Shown here piece after piece: positions 17,526 through 26,581 of a DNA stretch of 64,000 bases (positions within the stretch are counted from its first letter, which is position 1; each line of letters starts with the position of its first letter). The stretch covers positions 67,037 through 131,036 of the forward strand of contig JBEHWX010000001.1 of assembly GCA_048498995.1 (NCBI GenBank). Reading direction: 5' to 3'. The position numbers and the translations under genes were made by a program. The notes under the pieces were generated by a model that saw nothing but the letters and a program-made list of their open reading frames with translations, ran no database searches and was not told the origin of the DNA. This stretch comes from JBEHWX01 sp048498995 (GTDB taxonomy: Bacteria > Bacteroidota > Ignavibacteria > OLB7).

Positions 17526-17761
17526 AGTGAGATTCCTTCCCGCGTGGGTGCGGAAGAAGTGTTCACGGCAGTTCGTATCATTGCCGCACATCGGGGCCCC
17601 TGAGTGCGAGCGCGGCCGTACATCGTCTACATCGGCCGCACACGAAACAGACACGCCCGCGCCGGGTCGCCTGACAGAGCTGTCGCGACGGAGTCGTCCC
17701 GACGGCGCCGTCGGAGCGAGTCGGTCGCGGCACACGTTCATCAATCAGAGGAGCAATGCCC

Positions 17762-19129
17762 ATGAATCCGAGTGCCGTCCGTACCGCCGCCGATGCGCGC
17801 GCCCTCGTCGAGGAGCGCGGCCTGAGCCACATCAAGGTCGGCGTGTTCGATCTCGATGGCGTGCTGCGCGGCAAGTACATGTCGAAGGAGAAATTCTTCT
17901 CGGCGCTCGACGGCGGCTTCGGCTTCTGCGACGTGGTGCTCGGGTGGGACGTGGACGATCGCCCCTACGACAACGTGACCTTCACCGGCTGGCACACGGC
18001 GTTTCCGGACGCGCCGGTGCGGCTGATACCGGAGAGCTGTCGCGAGCTGCCGTTCGAGAACGGGATGCTCTTCTTTCTCTGCGAGTTCGCGCCGCCGGCC
18101 GAGGAGCTCTGCCCGCGCGCGGCGCTCCGCCGCATGGTGGAGCGCGCCGCCGCGCTCGGCCTCGTTCCGTACGGCTCGGCCGAGTATGAATTCTTCGTCT
18201 TCGAGGAGACGCCGTTCACCGTGCGGGAGAAAGGCTACCGGAATCTCCGTCCGATCACGCCGGGGAGCTTCGGCTACTCGGTGCTCCGCGGCTCGGTATG
18301 GCACGAGCTCTACCACGATCTGCTGAGCACGATGGAGGCGATGGCGATTCCGATCGAGGGACTGCACACCGAGACCGGGCCCGGCGTGCTGGAGGCGGCG
18401 ATCGGCGTGGACCGGCTCCCCTGGGCGGCCGATCGCGCCGCGCTCTTCAAGACCTTCACCAAGGTGATCGCGCAGCGGCGCGGTCTGATGGCGACCTTCA
18501 TGGCCAAGTGGTCGAACGACTACGCGGGGCAGAGCGGGCACATCCACCTGTCGCTGAAGCGAGAGGATGGAAGCTCCGCGTTCCACGATCCGGCGGGGCC
18601 GGCCGGGATGAGCACGATGATGCGGCAGTTCGTGGCCGGACAGCAGGCGCTGATGCCGGAGCTGCTGGCGATGGTGGCGCCGACGGTCAACTCCTACACC
18701 CGCCTGATCCCGGGATTCTGGGCGCCGACCACGCCGACCTGGGGGGTCGAGAACCGGACCTGCGCGCTCCGCGTGATCCCCGGCTCGGCAAAGTCGCAGC
18801 GGGTGGAATACCGGATCGCCGCGGCCGACGCCAATCCCTATCTGGCGATGGCGGTCGCGCTCGGCTCCGGCATCTGGGGAATCGAGCAGGGGCTCGAGCT
18901 CGGAGCGCCGGTGACCGGCAACGCCTACGCGCTCGAGTCCGGCAACCTTCCGGAGCTCCCTCACACGTTGTGGGACGCGGCCCAGCGGCTGCGCGCCTCG
19001 CACGCGGCGCGCGAGCTCTTCGGCGATCACTTCGTGGAGCATTACGCCGCCAGCCGCGAGTGGGAGGAGCGCGAGTTCCGCAAGCACATCACCGACTGGG
19101 AGCTGGCCCGCTACTTCGAGATCATCTGA
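17762..19129 (+). CDS. Glutamine synthetase family protein, probable gamma-glutamyl-amine ligase
   Basis: 455 residues. The second of two in-frame ATGs (17762) has the better distance to AGAGGAG. The fold is recognisable from the beta-Grasp N-terminus and the catalytic segments AEYEFFVFE, TETGPGVLEAAI (metal-binding Glu), SGHIHLSL (His), NSYTRLIPGFWAPTTPTWGVENRT and IPGSAKSQRVEYRIAAADANPYL. It resembles the PuuA/IpuC branch, which couples glutamate to amines rather than ammonia, more than housekeeping GlnA; this assignment is by sequence feel and context. With the ethanolamine-type permease and the two dehydrogenases, it would make gamma-glutamylethanolamide or a similar conjugate. Its divergent upstream neighbour is an unrelated secreted protein. 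Confidence 0.88.
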   Translation: MNPSAVRTAADARALVEERGLSHIKVGVFDLDGVLRGKYMSKEKFFSALDGGFGFCDVVLGWDVDDRPYDNVTFTGWHTAFPDAPVRLIPESCRELPFENGMLFFLCEFAPPAEELCPRAALRRMVERAAALGLVPYGSAEYEFFVFEETPFTVREKGYRNLRPITPGSFGYSVLRGSVWHELYHDLLSTMEAMAIPIEGLHTETGPGVLEAAIGVDRLPWAADRAALFKTFTKVIAQRRGLMATFMAKWSNDYAGQSGHIHLSLKREDGSSAFHDPAGPAGMSTMMRQFVAGQQALMPELLAMVAPTVNSYTRLIPGFWAPTTPTWGVENRTCALRVIPGSAKSQRVEYRIAAADANPYLAMAVALGSGIWGIEQGLELGAPVTGNAYALESGNLPELPHTLWDAAQRLRASHAARELFGDHFVEHYAASREWEEREFRKHITDWELARYFEII

Positions 19130-19290
19130 CGAGCAGTCGACGGCGGCGTGGGACCGAGTGGCCGATCGCGGCCGGCATCCGATCTCCGGTTCGCATGTAA
19201 CCTCCGCGCGCGTCGATGCACCTCCGTTGCATGGTAATCCGGCGGCGCCGTGCCGCCGGCCCACGTCCCGCACGCTCAACGACCACGATC

Positions 19291-19779
19291 ATGAATCTTC
19301 CCGCGCTTCTTGCCAAGCACCTCCGCGACGTTCACTTCGGAGGAAACTGGACGACCTCGAACCTGAAAGAGATCCTGTCGGACGTGACATGGCGCGAGGC
19401 CACGACGCGGGTGCATGACTTCAACACCATCGCGGTGCTTCTCTTTCATGTGAATTACTTCGTGGTCGCCGTCACGAAGGTGCTGCGGGGTGGAGCGCTG
19501 GACGCCAACGACAAGTACAGCTTCGACCATCCGCCGATCGCGTCGGAGGAGGATTGGGAGAGGATGAAGAGCGGGGCGTGGGAGGATGCCGAGGCATTCG
19601 CGGCACTGATCGAGCAGGTGCCGGAGAGCCGGCTCGACGAGGATTTCGTCGACGCGAAATATGGAAGCTATTACCGGAATCTGCAGGGGATCATCGAGCA
19701 CACGCACTACCATCTCGGACAGATCTCCCTGATCAAGAAGCTCGTGCGGGAGGAAATGGCGTCGCATGTCGCGGAGTGA
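19291..19779 (+). CDS. DinB family protein
   Basis: 162 residues from ATG 19291. It has the four-helix DinB/YfiT fold pattern, with His residues spaced as in the metal site: FNTIAVLLFHVNYFVVAV near residue 50, and the C-terminal GIIEHTHYHLGQISLIKKL. Proteins of this type are often thiol transferases or of unknown role. It follows the ligase by about 160 nt on the same strand and could be co-transcribed, but no functional link is evident. Confidence 0.88.
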   Translation: MNLPALLAKHLRDVHFGGNWTTSNLKEILSDVTWREATTRVHDFNTIAVLLFHVNYFVVAVTKVLRGGALDANDKYSFDHPPIASEEDWERMKSGAWEDAEAFAALIEQVPESRLDEDFVDAKYGSYYRNLQGIIEHTHYHLGQISLIKKLVREEMASHVAE

Positions 19780-19820
19780 TGCGAGCCCGGCGACACGCGA
19801 TTCAACCTATGCCGCCGGAG

Positions 19821-19956
19821 GGGCGGCCACGGGGGGCCGCCCGTACGAAGAGAGCATCTGGTAGGCGCGTCTTTAGCGTGCGCGCTTGCGATCGAAGGTG
19901 TGGCCACGCGCGCGCGCGAAGAAAGGGTTTGGTAGGCGCACGTCTTCAGCGTGCGC
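19821..19956. repeat. Cluster of REP-like palindromes
   Basis: Three GC-rich stem-loop motifs lie close together: GGGCGGCC-ACGGGG-GGCCGCCC at 19821-19842, then two GTAGGCGC...GCGTGCGC units with central TCTTTA or TCTTCA at 19861-19883 and 19932-19956. They look like extragenic REP/RAYT-type palindromes. They fill the gap between DinB and a truncated leftward gene. Confidence 0.6.
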
Positions 19957-20026
19957 GGGCCGTAGCGGACGGAGCGCATATCCGGTGACCAAGGGATGGC
20001 CAGCTTCACCATCGGCCATCGTATTC

Positions 20027-20221
20027 CTACACCTTTCCCGCGTGTAGAAACTCGGCGAAGCATTGCCATTGCGAAGCGTCGATCGCGGCGCCGATATCCG
20101 GGCGTATCCGGAAGTGATAGAGGCCGAGCGCGTCGCCATCCGGCGTGTACCAGAGCTGAAGCCCATCGCGCTCTCCCTGACGCTCGAAGCCGGTCTCATC
20201 GAAGGTGAATGGTGCTCGCAT
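20027..20221 (-). pseudogene. 3'-truncated gene fragment (N-terminus of a hypothetical protein)
   Basis: A 64-residue leftward frame, MRAPFTFDETGFERQGERDG..., LWYTPDGDALGLYHFRIRPDIGAAI, ends abruptly at a stop as it enters the REP-like repeats. The composition (FERQGERDGLQLWYTPDGD, LYHFRIRPDI) looks like the start of a much longer conserved hypothetical protein, so I read it as a truncation. It could also be a genuine small protein. A complete homologue of 200 or more residues in relatives would confirm decay. Confidence 0.45.
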
Positions 20222-20450
20222 GGATCGTCGACCTCCCGTTACGTGATCGGCGCGGCGGGGAAGTCCCGTCCGTCGTCGGATGTTCTGATATGTCGGGCGC
20301 GCAACTACGGAATCGGCGCCGGGGCGTGCGAGCCCTCTCGCGGATCAACCCGCTTCCCGCTATCTTCCCGCATCCGATTCAGCCCGCCCCCGGCTTGCCC
20401 GAGCCATCGGTTCACACATGAACATGTCGACCAAACCGTTCGGAAGATCG

Positions 20451-22529
20451 ATGAACCTTCGCTTCCTCTGTACCCTTCTCCTCATCGTCATCGCGGGGAC
20501 CGTCTCCGCCGTGGCGCAGACCGAATCCTACGACGACGTCCTGCTGATCGTCAACGACCGGAGCTGGGCCTCCCGCGAGATCGGGAAGTTCTTCGCCGAG
20601 CGGCGCGGCATCCCGGAGCGGCACATCTGCCATATCGACGTCGACTCGTCGGAGACGATGGACTCGGCGGTGTTCGTTCCGCTCAAGTGGACGCTGCAGA
20701 GCTGGATGGCCGATCGCGGCCTCGTCGACTCGGTCAACTACATCGTCACCACGAAAGGGTGTCCGCTGCGGGTGCGCACCAGCGTCTGGGACCATTTCGA
20801 CACGGTCAAGAGCTGGCTCGGCGGCCAGGCCTCCTTCGAAGACTGTCTGGCGCTGATGAACGGCGCGGACTCCACGCTGATGCTTTCGGTGAAGACGGAG
20901 TCCTTCCCGGTCTCCCGTTACTTCGGCTCGAAGGAGCACTTCCGGCGCGATCCGGTCGATCTGCCGATGTACCTGGTGACCCGGCTCGATGCCTACACGG
21001 TCGATCAGGTGAAGAGCTACCTGACGCGCGCCGAGCATCCGGCGGTGATCGGCGACGGACTCTGGGTGATGGATATCGATCCGACCAAGGATGGGAACAA
21101 GAGCTACAAGCCGGGGAACGACTGGCTTCGCGGAGCGCAGACGGCCATCCAGGGGCGTGGGCTCAATTACCTGTTCAACAACGACACGCTCTATATCAAG
21201 AACCAGCAGAGCGTGCTCGGGTACGCCTCCTGGGGGAGCAACGACGCGCATTCCGGCGGGGGAGAGCAGTCCAAGCCGGGGAATACCTGGCTCGACGGCT
21301 CGATCGCCGAGACCTATGTCTCCACCAGCGGACGCTCCTTCATACCGGGCGCCGGCTACGGTCAGTCGCTCATCGCCGACTGGATCCGCGAGGGAGCCTG
21401 CGGCGTGAAGGGCTACACCGACGAGCCCTACCTCACCGCGATCGCGCATCCCGACATTCTCTTCGACCGCTATCTCTCCGGGTTCAATCTGGCCGAGAGT
21501 TTCTTCGCGGCGTCGCAGTACTGCGCGTGGCGGCAGGTGGTGATCGGCGATCCGAAGATGAAGCTCGGCACCATGATCGTCACCTCCTCCCCCGCGATCG
21601 ACTTCGGCCAGGTGCCCCGCTACCGGGCCAACGTCGACACGCTCTGGATCAGAAACCGGATGGACGTTCCGGTGCTGCTGACCAGCGCGAGCCTCTCCGG
21701 CGCCAACGCCGGTGAGTTCCACATCTCCCAGCCCGGCGCCTTTCCGGTCACGCTCGCCCCGTTCGACTCGATCCGGATCATCGTCGGCTTCGTCGCCACG
21801 ACCTACACGGCGCGCTCGGCGAAGCTCTCGCTCGGCTACCGGCGCCCCGCCGACACGAGCAATCTGGCGATGGATGTCTCCCTGGCCGGCACCGGCGTCC
21901 GTCCGACGCTCGAGGCGCCGGAGGTGATCGACTTCGGCGCGGTGGCCCCGGGTGACAAGGCGGACCGGACGATCACGGTGCGGAACATCACCTTCAGCGA
22001 CACCGTCACGGTCGGCAGCGTGGCGCTGACCGGCACCGGCGCGAGCCGCTTCTCCGTCCTTCCGGCCGGCACGGTGAGCCGCGATCTCCCTGGCGACAGC
22101 ACGATGACGCTCACGGTGACCTACCAGCCCACATCGCAGAACGCCGACTCGGCGATCCTGAAGATCACCGGCGGCTTCAAAGGCTCGCCGGTGATGATCC
22201 GCCTGATCGGCAACGCGGCGACGAGCAGCGGCGTGATTGCGCTGGGCGACGCCGAGGCCGGCATGGCGCTCGACGCCCAGCCGAATCCCTTCACCACGGC
22301 CACCGAGCTCACCTACGTCGTGCCGGCCGGCGGCGCGGAAGTGACCATCGAGGTGGTCGATCCGCTCGGACGGGTCGCCGCCACGCTCGCCGAGGGAGGG
22401 CGCGCGGCCGGGACCTACCGGACGTCGATCGACGGCGCCCCGCTGCCGGCCGGGCTCTACCTCTGCCGCATGACGATGGCCTCCGGTGGTGGCGTCATCT
22501 CCCGCGTGGTGCCGCTCGTCCGGCGGTGA
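20451..22529 (+). CDS. TIGR03790-like secreted protein with SPD-2/Hydin-type repeats and T9SS sorting domain
   Basis: 692 residues from ATG 20451 (GGAAG four bases upstream); an in-frame ATG at 20418 is an alternative. A signal peptide (FLCTLLLIVIAGTVSAVAQ) is followed by a domain of about 350 residues with VLLIVNDRSWASREIGKFFAERRGIPERHICHIDV and VNYIVTTKGCPL, typical of the uncharacterised TIGR03790 family. Two tandem repeats of the ASPM/SPD-2/Hydin (choice-of-anchor D) type follow (AIDFGQVPRYRANVDTLWIRN; VIDFGAVAPGDKADRTITVRN), then a sorting domain (DAQPNPFTTATELTYVVPAG). Exported, function unknown. It lies between DinB and aldehyde dehydrogenase on the same strand. Confidence 0.87.
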   Translation: MNLRFLCTLLLIVIAGTVSAVAQTESYDDVLLIVNDRSWASREIGKFFAERRGIPERHICHIDVDSSETMDSAVFVPLKWTLQSWMADRGLVDSVNYIVTTKGCPLRVRTSVWDHFDTVKSWLGGQASFEDCLALMNGADSTLMLSVKTESFPVSRYFGSKEHFRRDPVDLPMYLVTRLDAYTVDQVKSYLTRAEHPAVIGDGLWVMDIDPTKDGNKSYKPGNDWLRGAQTAIQGRGLNYLFNNDTLYIKNQQSVLGYASWGSNDAHSGGGEQSKPGNTWLDGSIAETYVSTSGRSFIPGAGYGQSLIADWIREGACGVKGYTDEPYLTAIAHPDILFDRYLSGFNLAESFFAASQYCAWRQVVIGDPKMKLGTMIVTSSPAIDFGQVPRYRANVDTLWIRNRMDVPVLLTSASLSGANAGEFHISQPGAFPVTLAPFDSIRIIVGFVATTYTARSAKLSLGYRRPADTSNLAMDVSLAGTGVRPTLEAPEVIDFGAVAPGDKADRTITVRNITFSDTVTVGSVALTGTGASRFSVLPAGTVSRDLPGDSTMTLTVTYQPTSQNADSAILKITGGFKGSPVMIRLIGNAATSSGVIALGDAEAGMALDAQPNPFTTATELTYVVPAGGAEVTIEVVDPLGRVAATLAEGGRAAGTYRTSIDGAPLPAGLYLCRMTMASGGGVISRVVPLVRR

Positions 22530-22633
22530 GTCGGCGCGATGATTGCGAGATATTGGCCTGCCCGATCCCAGCCAATGGTTGGGGTCGGGCGGTGATTCCA
22601 TGGTTCCGGATCCCTCATCTCAACTCTCCTCAC

Positions 22634-24022
22634 ATGCTTTTGCGAACCATTTCTCCGGTCGACGGCAGCGTGTACGTCGAGCAGCCGTACGCGACGGCCG
22701 CCGAGATCGACGCGGCACTCGCGGCGGCCAGGCGCGCGGCCACGAGCTGGCGCGCAACCTCGATCGCCGAGCGCGCGGCGGTCTGCACCGCGTTCGTCGA
22801 GGCGATGACCTCGCGCACCGCCGAGATCGCCTCGGAGCTGACGTGGCAGATGGGGCGTCCGATCGCGCATACGCCGGGTGAGATGCGCGGCTTCGCCGAG
22901 CGGGCGCGTTACATGATCTCGGTGGCCGAGAGCGCGCTGGCCGATGTGGTGCCGGAGCCTATCGACGGATTCCATCGGTTCATCCGCCGTGAGCCGCTTG
23001 GTGTGGTGCTGGCCGTGGCGCCGTGGAATTATCCCTATCTCACATCGGTGAACACCGTGGTGCCGGCGATCATGGCCGGCAACGCCGTGATCCTGAAGCC
23101 CTCGGCGCAGACGCCGCTGGCCGGCGATCGCTTCGCCGAGGCGTTCCGCGAGGCCGGGCTCCCGGAGGGAGTGTTCCAGGTGCTTCACACCACCGACGAG
23201 GATACCTCGGCGATCATCGGACGGCAGGAGATAGATTTCGTCGCGTTCACCGGATCGGTGCGGGTCGGGCGGATCGTCGAGCACGCGGCGGCCGGCACCT
23301 TCTCCGGCGTCGGGCTCGAGCTCGGGGGCAAGGATCCCGCCTACGTCCGATCCGACGCGCGCTTCGAGCACGCGGTCGAGAATCTCGTCGACGGCGTCCT
23401 CTTCAACGCGGGGCAGTCCTGCTGCGGCATCGAGCGGATCTACGTGCACGAGGATATCCACGATCGCTTCGTGGAGGCGTTCGCCGAAATGGCCTCCGGC
23501 TACACGCTCGGCAATCCGCTCGATCCGGCCACGAACCTCGGGCCGCTGGTGAAGACCTCCGCGGCCGACGCGGTGCGCCTTCAGGTGGCCGAGGCGATCG
23601 CCGCCGGTGCCCGCGCGTTGGTCGATGAGACCCGCTTCTCGGCCTCCCGTCCCGGCACTCCCTACATGGCGCCGCAGGTGCTCGTGAATGTCGATCACTC
23701 GATGCGGCTGATGCGGGAGGAGAACTTCGGTCCGGTCGTCGGTATCATGAAGGTCCGTTCCGACGATGAGGCGCTCGCGTTGATGAACGACAGTCCCTAC
23801 GGCCTCACCGCGTCGATCTGGACGACCGACGAGGAGCGGGCGCTCGATCTCGGGGCGCGGCTGGAGACCGGAACGGTGTTCATGAACCGCTGCGATTATC
23901 TCGATCCGGCGCTCGCATGGACCGGGGTGAAGGAATCGGGGCGCGGGGTAACCTTGAGCCGGATCGGCTACGAGCACCTGACGCGCCCGAAGTCGTATCA
24001 TCTGCGAACCGTCGTTTCCTGA
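22634..24022 (+). CDS. NAD(P)-dependent aldehyde dehydrogenase
   Basis: 462 residues from ATG 22634; no Shine-Dalgarno, start chosen because the family begins at this point (LRTISPVDGSVYVEQP). It has the ALDH cofactor region PWNYPYLTSVNTVVPAIMAGNAVILKPS, FTGSVRVGR, the general-base Glu in LELGGKDP (about residue 229) and the nucleophile Cys in NAGQSCCGIER (about residue 263). It is close to the succinate-semialdehyde/gamma-glutamyl-aminoaldehyde type. In the proposed pathway it would oxidise the aldehyde formed from the glutamylated amino alcohol. Its partners are the alcohol dehydrogenase at 26582 and the ligase at 17762. Confidence 0.93.
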   Translation: MLLRTISPVDGSVYVEQPYATAAEIDAALAAARRAATSWRATSIAERAAVCTAFVEAMTSRTAEIASELTWQMGRPIAHTPGEMRGFAERARYMISVAESALADVVPEPIDGFHRFIRREPLGVVLAVAPWNYPYLTSVNTVVPAIMAGNAVILKPSAQTPLAGDRFAEAFREAGLPEGVFQVLHTTDEDTSAIIGRQEIDFVAFTGSVRVGRIVEHAAAGTFSGVGLELGGKDPAYVRSDARFEHAVENLVDGVLFNAGQSCCGIERIYVHEDIHDRFVEAFAEMASGYTLGNPLDPATNLGPLVKTSAADAVRLQVAEAIAAGARALVDETRFSASRPGTPYMAPQVLVNVDHSMRLMREENFGPVVGIMKVRSDDEALALMNDSPYGLTASIWTTDEERALDLGARLETGTVFMNRCDYLDPALAWTGVKESGRGVTLSRIGYEHLTRPKSYHLRTVVS

Positions 24023-24135
24023 TCGTCCGGAGCCGGTCGTCTCCCCGGGACCGGCTCCGGTGCTTCCACCATCCCGCGCCCACCGCCGGCCGGGCCATCT
24101 GCCACGCGCCCTTGCGCGCACTGCCTCGCGACACC

Positions 24136-26454
24136 ATGAAGACCACGCGGATCGTTTCGCTCTGCCTGCCGCTTCTCCTCTGCTTCGCCACGGCCATCGC
24201 CCAGTACTGGGAGCCGGTGCCCGGCGCCATCGATCGCTCCAGCGGGCTCGACAGCGTCTTCGCGCACACCGACGGAACCCTGTTCGCCTGGTCGGCCAGG
24301 AGCCGGTACCGATCGACCGACCGCGGCGCGTCCTGGCAACGGATGGCCGATGCCAACGGCTACGGCATCCTCCGGAGCGGGCCGGACGGCGCGCTCTACT
24401 CGCTCACCTCGCGTGAGCTGCGGCGGAGCACCGACCGCGGTGCGTCATGGACGCGTGTGAGCACCCTGGTCGCGGGGGCCGAGCTGACGTTCGCCGGCGC
24501 GGATACGATGTGGGTGCTGCAGGATGGACGGCCGCACCGCTCCACCGATCGCGGCGCGACGTGGCGGCGCATCGAGATGCCGCTGTCGGCGCAGAACGTG
24601 ATGCTCAGGATGGCGATCGGCGGCGGAGGGCGAATCGCGGCGCGCAGCGAGCTTGGCCTGTATACGTCGAGCGATGACGGCGTCACGTGGGACACGGTCG
24701 CCAATCGAAGCCTCGGCGCGATCCTCGGACTGGCCTACGATCCGGCGAACAATCTCTACGTCAGCTTTGGGGAGCGCTTTCAGCGCTCGACCGACAACGG
24801 CGCCACCTGGACCTTTCTGGACTCGACGAATTTCATCTCGATGACGGTCGGACGCGCCGGCGAGCTCTACGCGAACGTCCTCTCCTACAACAACCGCGCG
24901 GATCTCGACGGGATCATCCGTTCGACCGATGGCGGCGCCACCTGGACCACGATCTATCGCGGGCTGGTGACCGGGCCGGCCATCGGGCCGGATGGGGCGC
25001 TCGTGGCCACCACCGGGATGCGTGTCAGGATCTCGACCGATGGCGGCATCACCTGGCCGACGCGCAATGCCGGCATCTCCGATCCGAGCGTGATATCGAC
25101 GGTCGCGGGACCCGACGGCGCGCTTTACGCGTTCGCCCGCTCCGAGACGATGCACGTCCCCTATTATCCGCCGACCGGATTCGCGCTCCACCGGAGCACC
25201 GACGCCGGCGCCACCTGGACCTTCCTGCGCGACAGCGTGACCTCCGACCTCCGGATACTTCCGAACGGTACGCTCATCGCAACCCAGGTGAGCAGCGAGC
25301 GCGCTCCAGATCAGAACCGCACCCGCTCCACGCTCATCCGGAGCGATGACGGTGGCGCCACCTGGAGCCGTGGCCCGACCGTGGGCGGGGAAATCGAGGC
25401 GATCGTCGGCGATGGACAGGGGAACGTCATCGCCGTCAATCTCGAGGAGCTCGGCAAACGAACCGGTACCACCGGCATTCTCCGCTCGACCGATGACGGA
25501 CGCACCTGGGCTCCCTCGGGACATCGGCCCTCGTTCACGGCCGCCGCGGTCGCGCCGGACGGAACATTCTTCGCCATCTACAACTATTACCAGAACAGCC
25601 CCGTGATCACCGAGCGGTTCCTCTATCGCTCCACCGATCACGGCGCCACCTGGACATCCGTGCTGCGGGACACCGCGGTCGCCGATCTCCTCATCGCTTC
25701 CGACGGGACGGTCTACGCGAACATGGCCACGGCGCAGACGAACTACCTGCTCCGGTCGAGCGACAACGGCACCACGTGGACGCGGCTGCGGAGCCTGATC
25801 TACGCGGACACGTTCGCGCGCGACAGTCTCGACCGCCTCTACCTCTCGCTCTACGACGTGCTGTCCGGCCCCAAGTCGCTCGTCCGCTCCTCCGATCGCG
25901 GCGAAAGCTGGCGGGAGTTGCTCGACTCGGTCAGGATCTGGCAGGTGGTTCCCGGCGCCGGGCGCGCGATCTATCTGCAGACGGAGAAGGGGCTGCTCCG
26001 CTCGACCGACGACGGCGAGAGCTGGACCTCCTTCGCCCTCGGCCTTCCGGCCGATGACGGCAACAGCCACCTCACGCGCGGGTCGGATGGACGATTGTAC
26101 TGTTCCGGCGCGTTCGGAGTGTATCGCTCCACGAGGGGCGCGGATGTGGCCGCGGAGCCTCCGAGCATGGCCGGCGGAGATGCGCCGCCGAGGCTTGCCG
26201 TTCTACCGAATCCGGTGGTCGGCGGCTCCGCCACGATGCTGCTGACGCTCCCACGCGCGGGAGCCGCGCGCGTGGAGCTGGTGGACCGGCTGGGACACGT
26301 GCTGGCCACGATCGGTGACGGCCGGTTCGAGGCGGGGCGACGGTCGATCGCGATCGACGGCGGGCTGCTGGCATCGCTTCCCGGCGGCATCTACTGGTGC
26401 CGCGTGACGACCGAGGAGGGGGCCGCGACGGCGCCGGTGATCGTGGCGCGCTGA
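24136..26454 (+). CDS. Secreted BNR/Asp-box repeat protein with T9SS sorting domain
   Basis: 772 residues from ATG 24136. A signal peptide (IVSLCLPLLLCFATAIAQ) is followed by at least twelve repeats containing Asp-box cores (STDRGASW, SSDDGVTW, STDNGATW, STDGGATW, SSDNGTTW, STDDGESW). These define a sialidase/VPS10/YCF48-like beta-propeller. The C-terminal domain (VLPNPVVGGSATMLLTLPRAG ... GGIYWCRVTTEEG) is the T9SS-type sorting domain. No catalytic residues of sialidases are evident, so an enzymatic role is not supported. It is inserted between the two dehydrogenase genes. Confidence 0.87.
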   Translation: MKTTRIVSLCLPLLLCFATAIAQYWEPVPGAIDRSSGLDSVFAHTDGTLFAWSARSRYRSTDRGASWQRMADANGYGILRSGPDGALYSLTSRELRRSTDRGASWTRVSTLVAGAELTFAGADTMWVLQDGRPHRSTDRGATWRRIEMPLSAQNVMLRMAIGGGGRIAARSELGLYTSSDDGVTWDTVANRSLGAILGLAYDPANNLYVSFGERFQRSTDNGATWTFLDSTNFISMTVGRAGELYANVLSYNNRADLDGIIRSTDGGATWTTIYRGLVTGPAIGPDGALVATTGMRVRISTDGGITWPTRNAGISDPSVISTVAGPDGALYAFARSETMHVPYYPPTGFALHRSTDAGATWTFLRDSVTSDLRILPNGTLIATQVSSERAPDQNRTRSTLIRSDDGGATWSRGPTVGGEIEAIVGDGQGNVIAVNLEELGKRTGTTGILRSTDDGRTWAPSGHRPSFTAAAVAPDGTFFAIYNYYQNSPVITERFLYRSTDHGATWTSVLRDTAVADLLIASDGTVYANMATAQTNYLLRSSDNGTTWTRLRSLIYADTFARDSLDRLYLSLYDVLSGPKSLVRSSDRGESWRELLDSVRIWQVVPGAGRAIYLQTEKGLLRSTDDGESWTSFALGLPADDGNSHLTRGSDGRLYCSGAFGVYRSTRGADVAAEPPSMAGGDAPPRLAVLPNPVVGGSATMLLTLPRAGAARVELVDRLGHVLATIGDGRFEAGRRSIAIDGGLLASLPGGIYWCRVTTEEGAATAPVIVAR

Positions 26455-26581
26455 GAGGAGGGGAGCTCCGGACGTTCGGCACGCGGTTTCTATCTTTGCG
26501 GCCTGACGGTGGTGGTGGCGCGATGACGCCTCCATCTCGCGTCGATCATTGATCTTCCGACATGTAGCAGGAGAGCGGCAG

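Noticed and set aside
24136..26454. Sialidase activity for the Asp-box protein
   Set aside because: The repeats are only structural; catalytic Arg triad and Tyr/Glu pair of sialidases are not evident.
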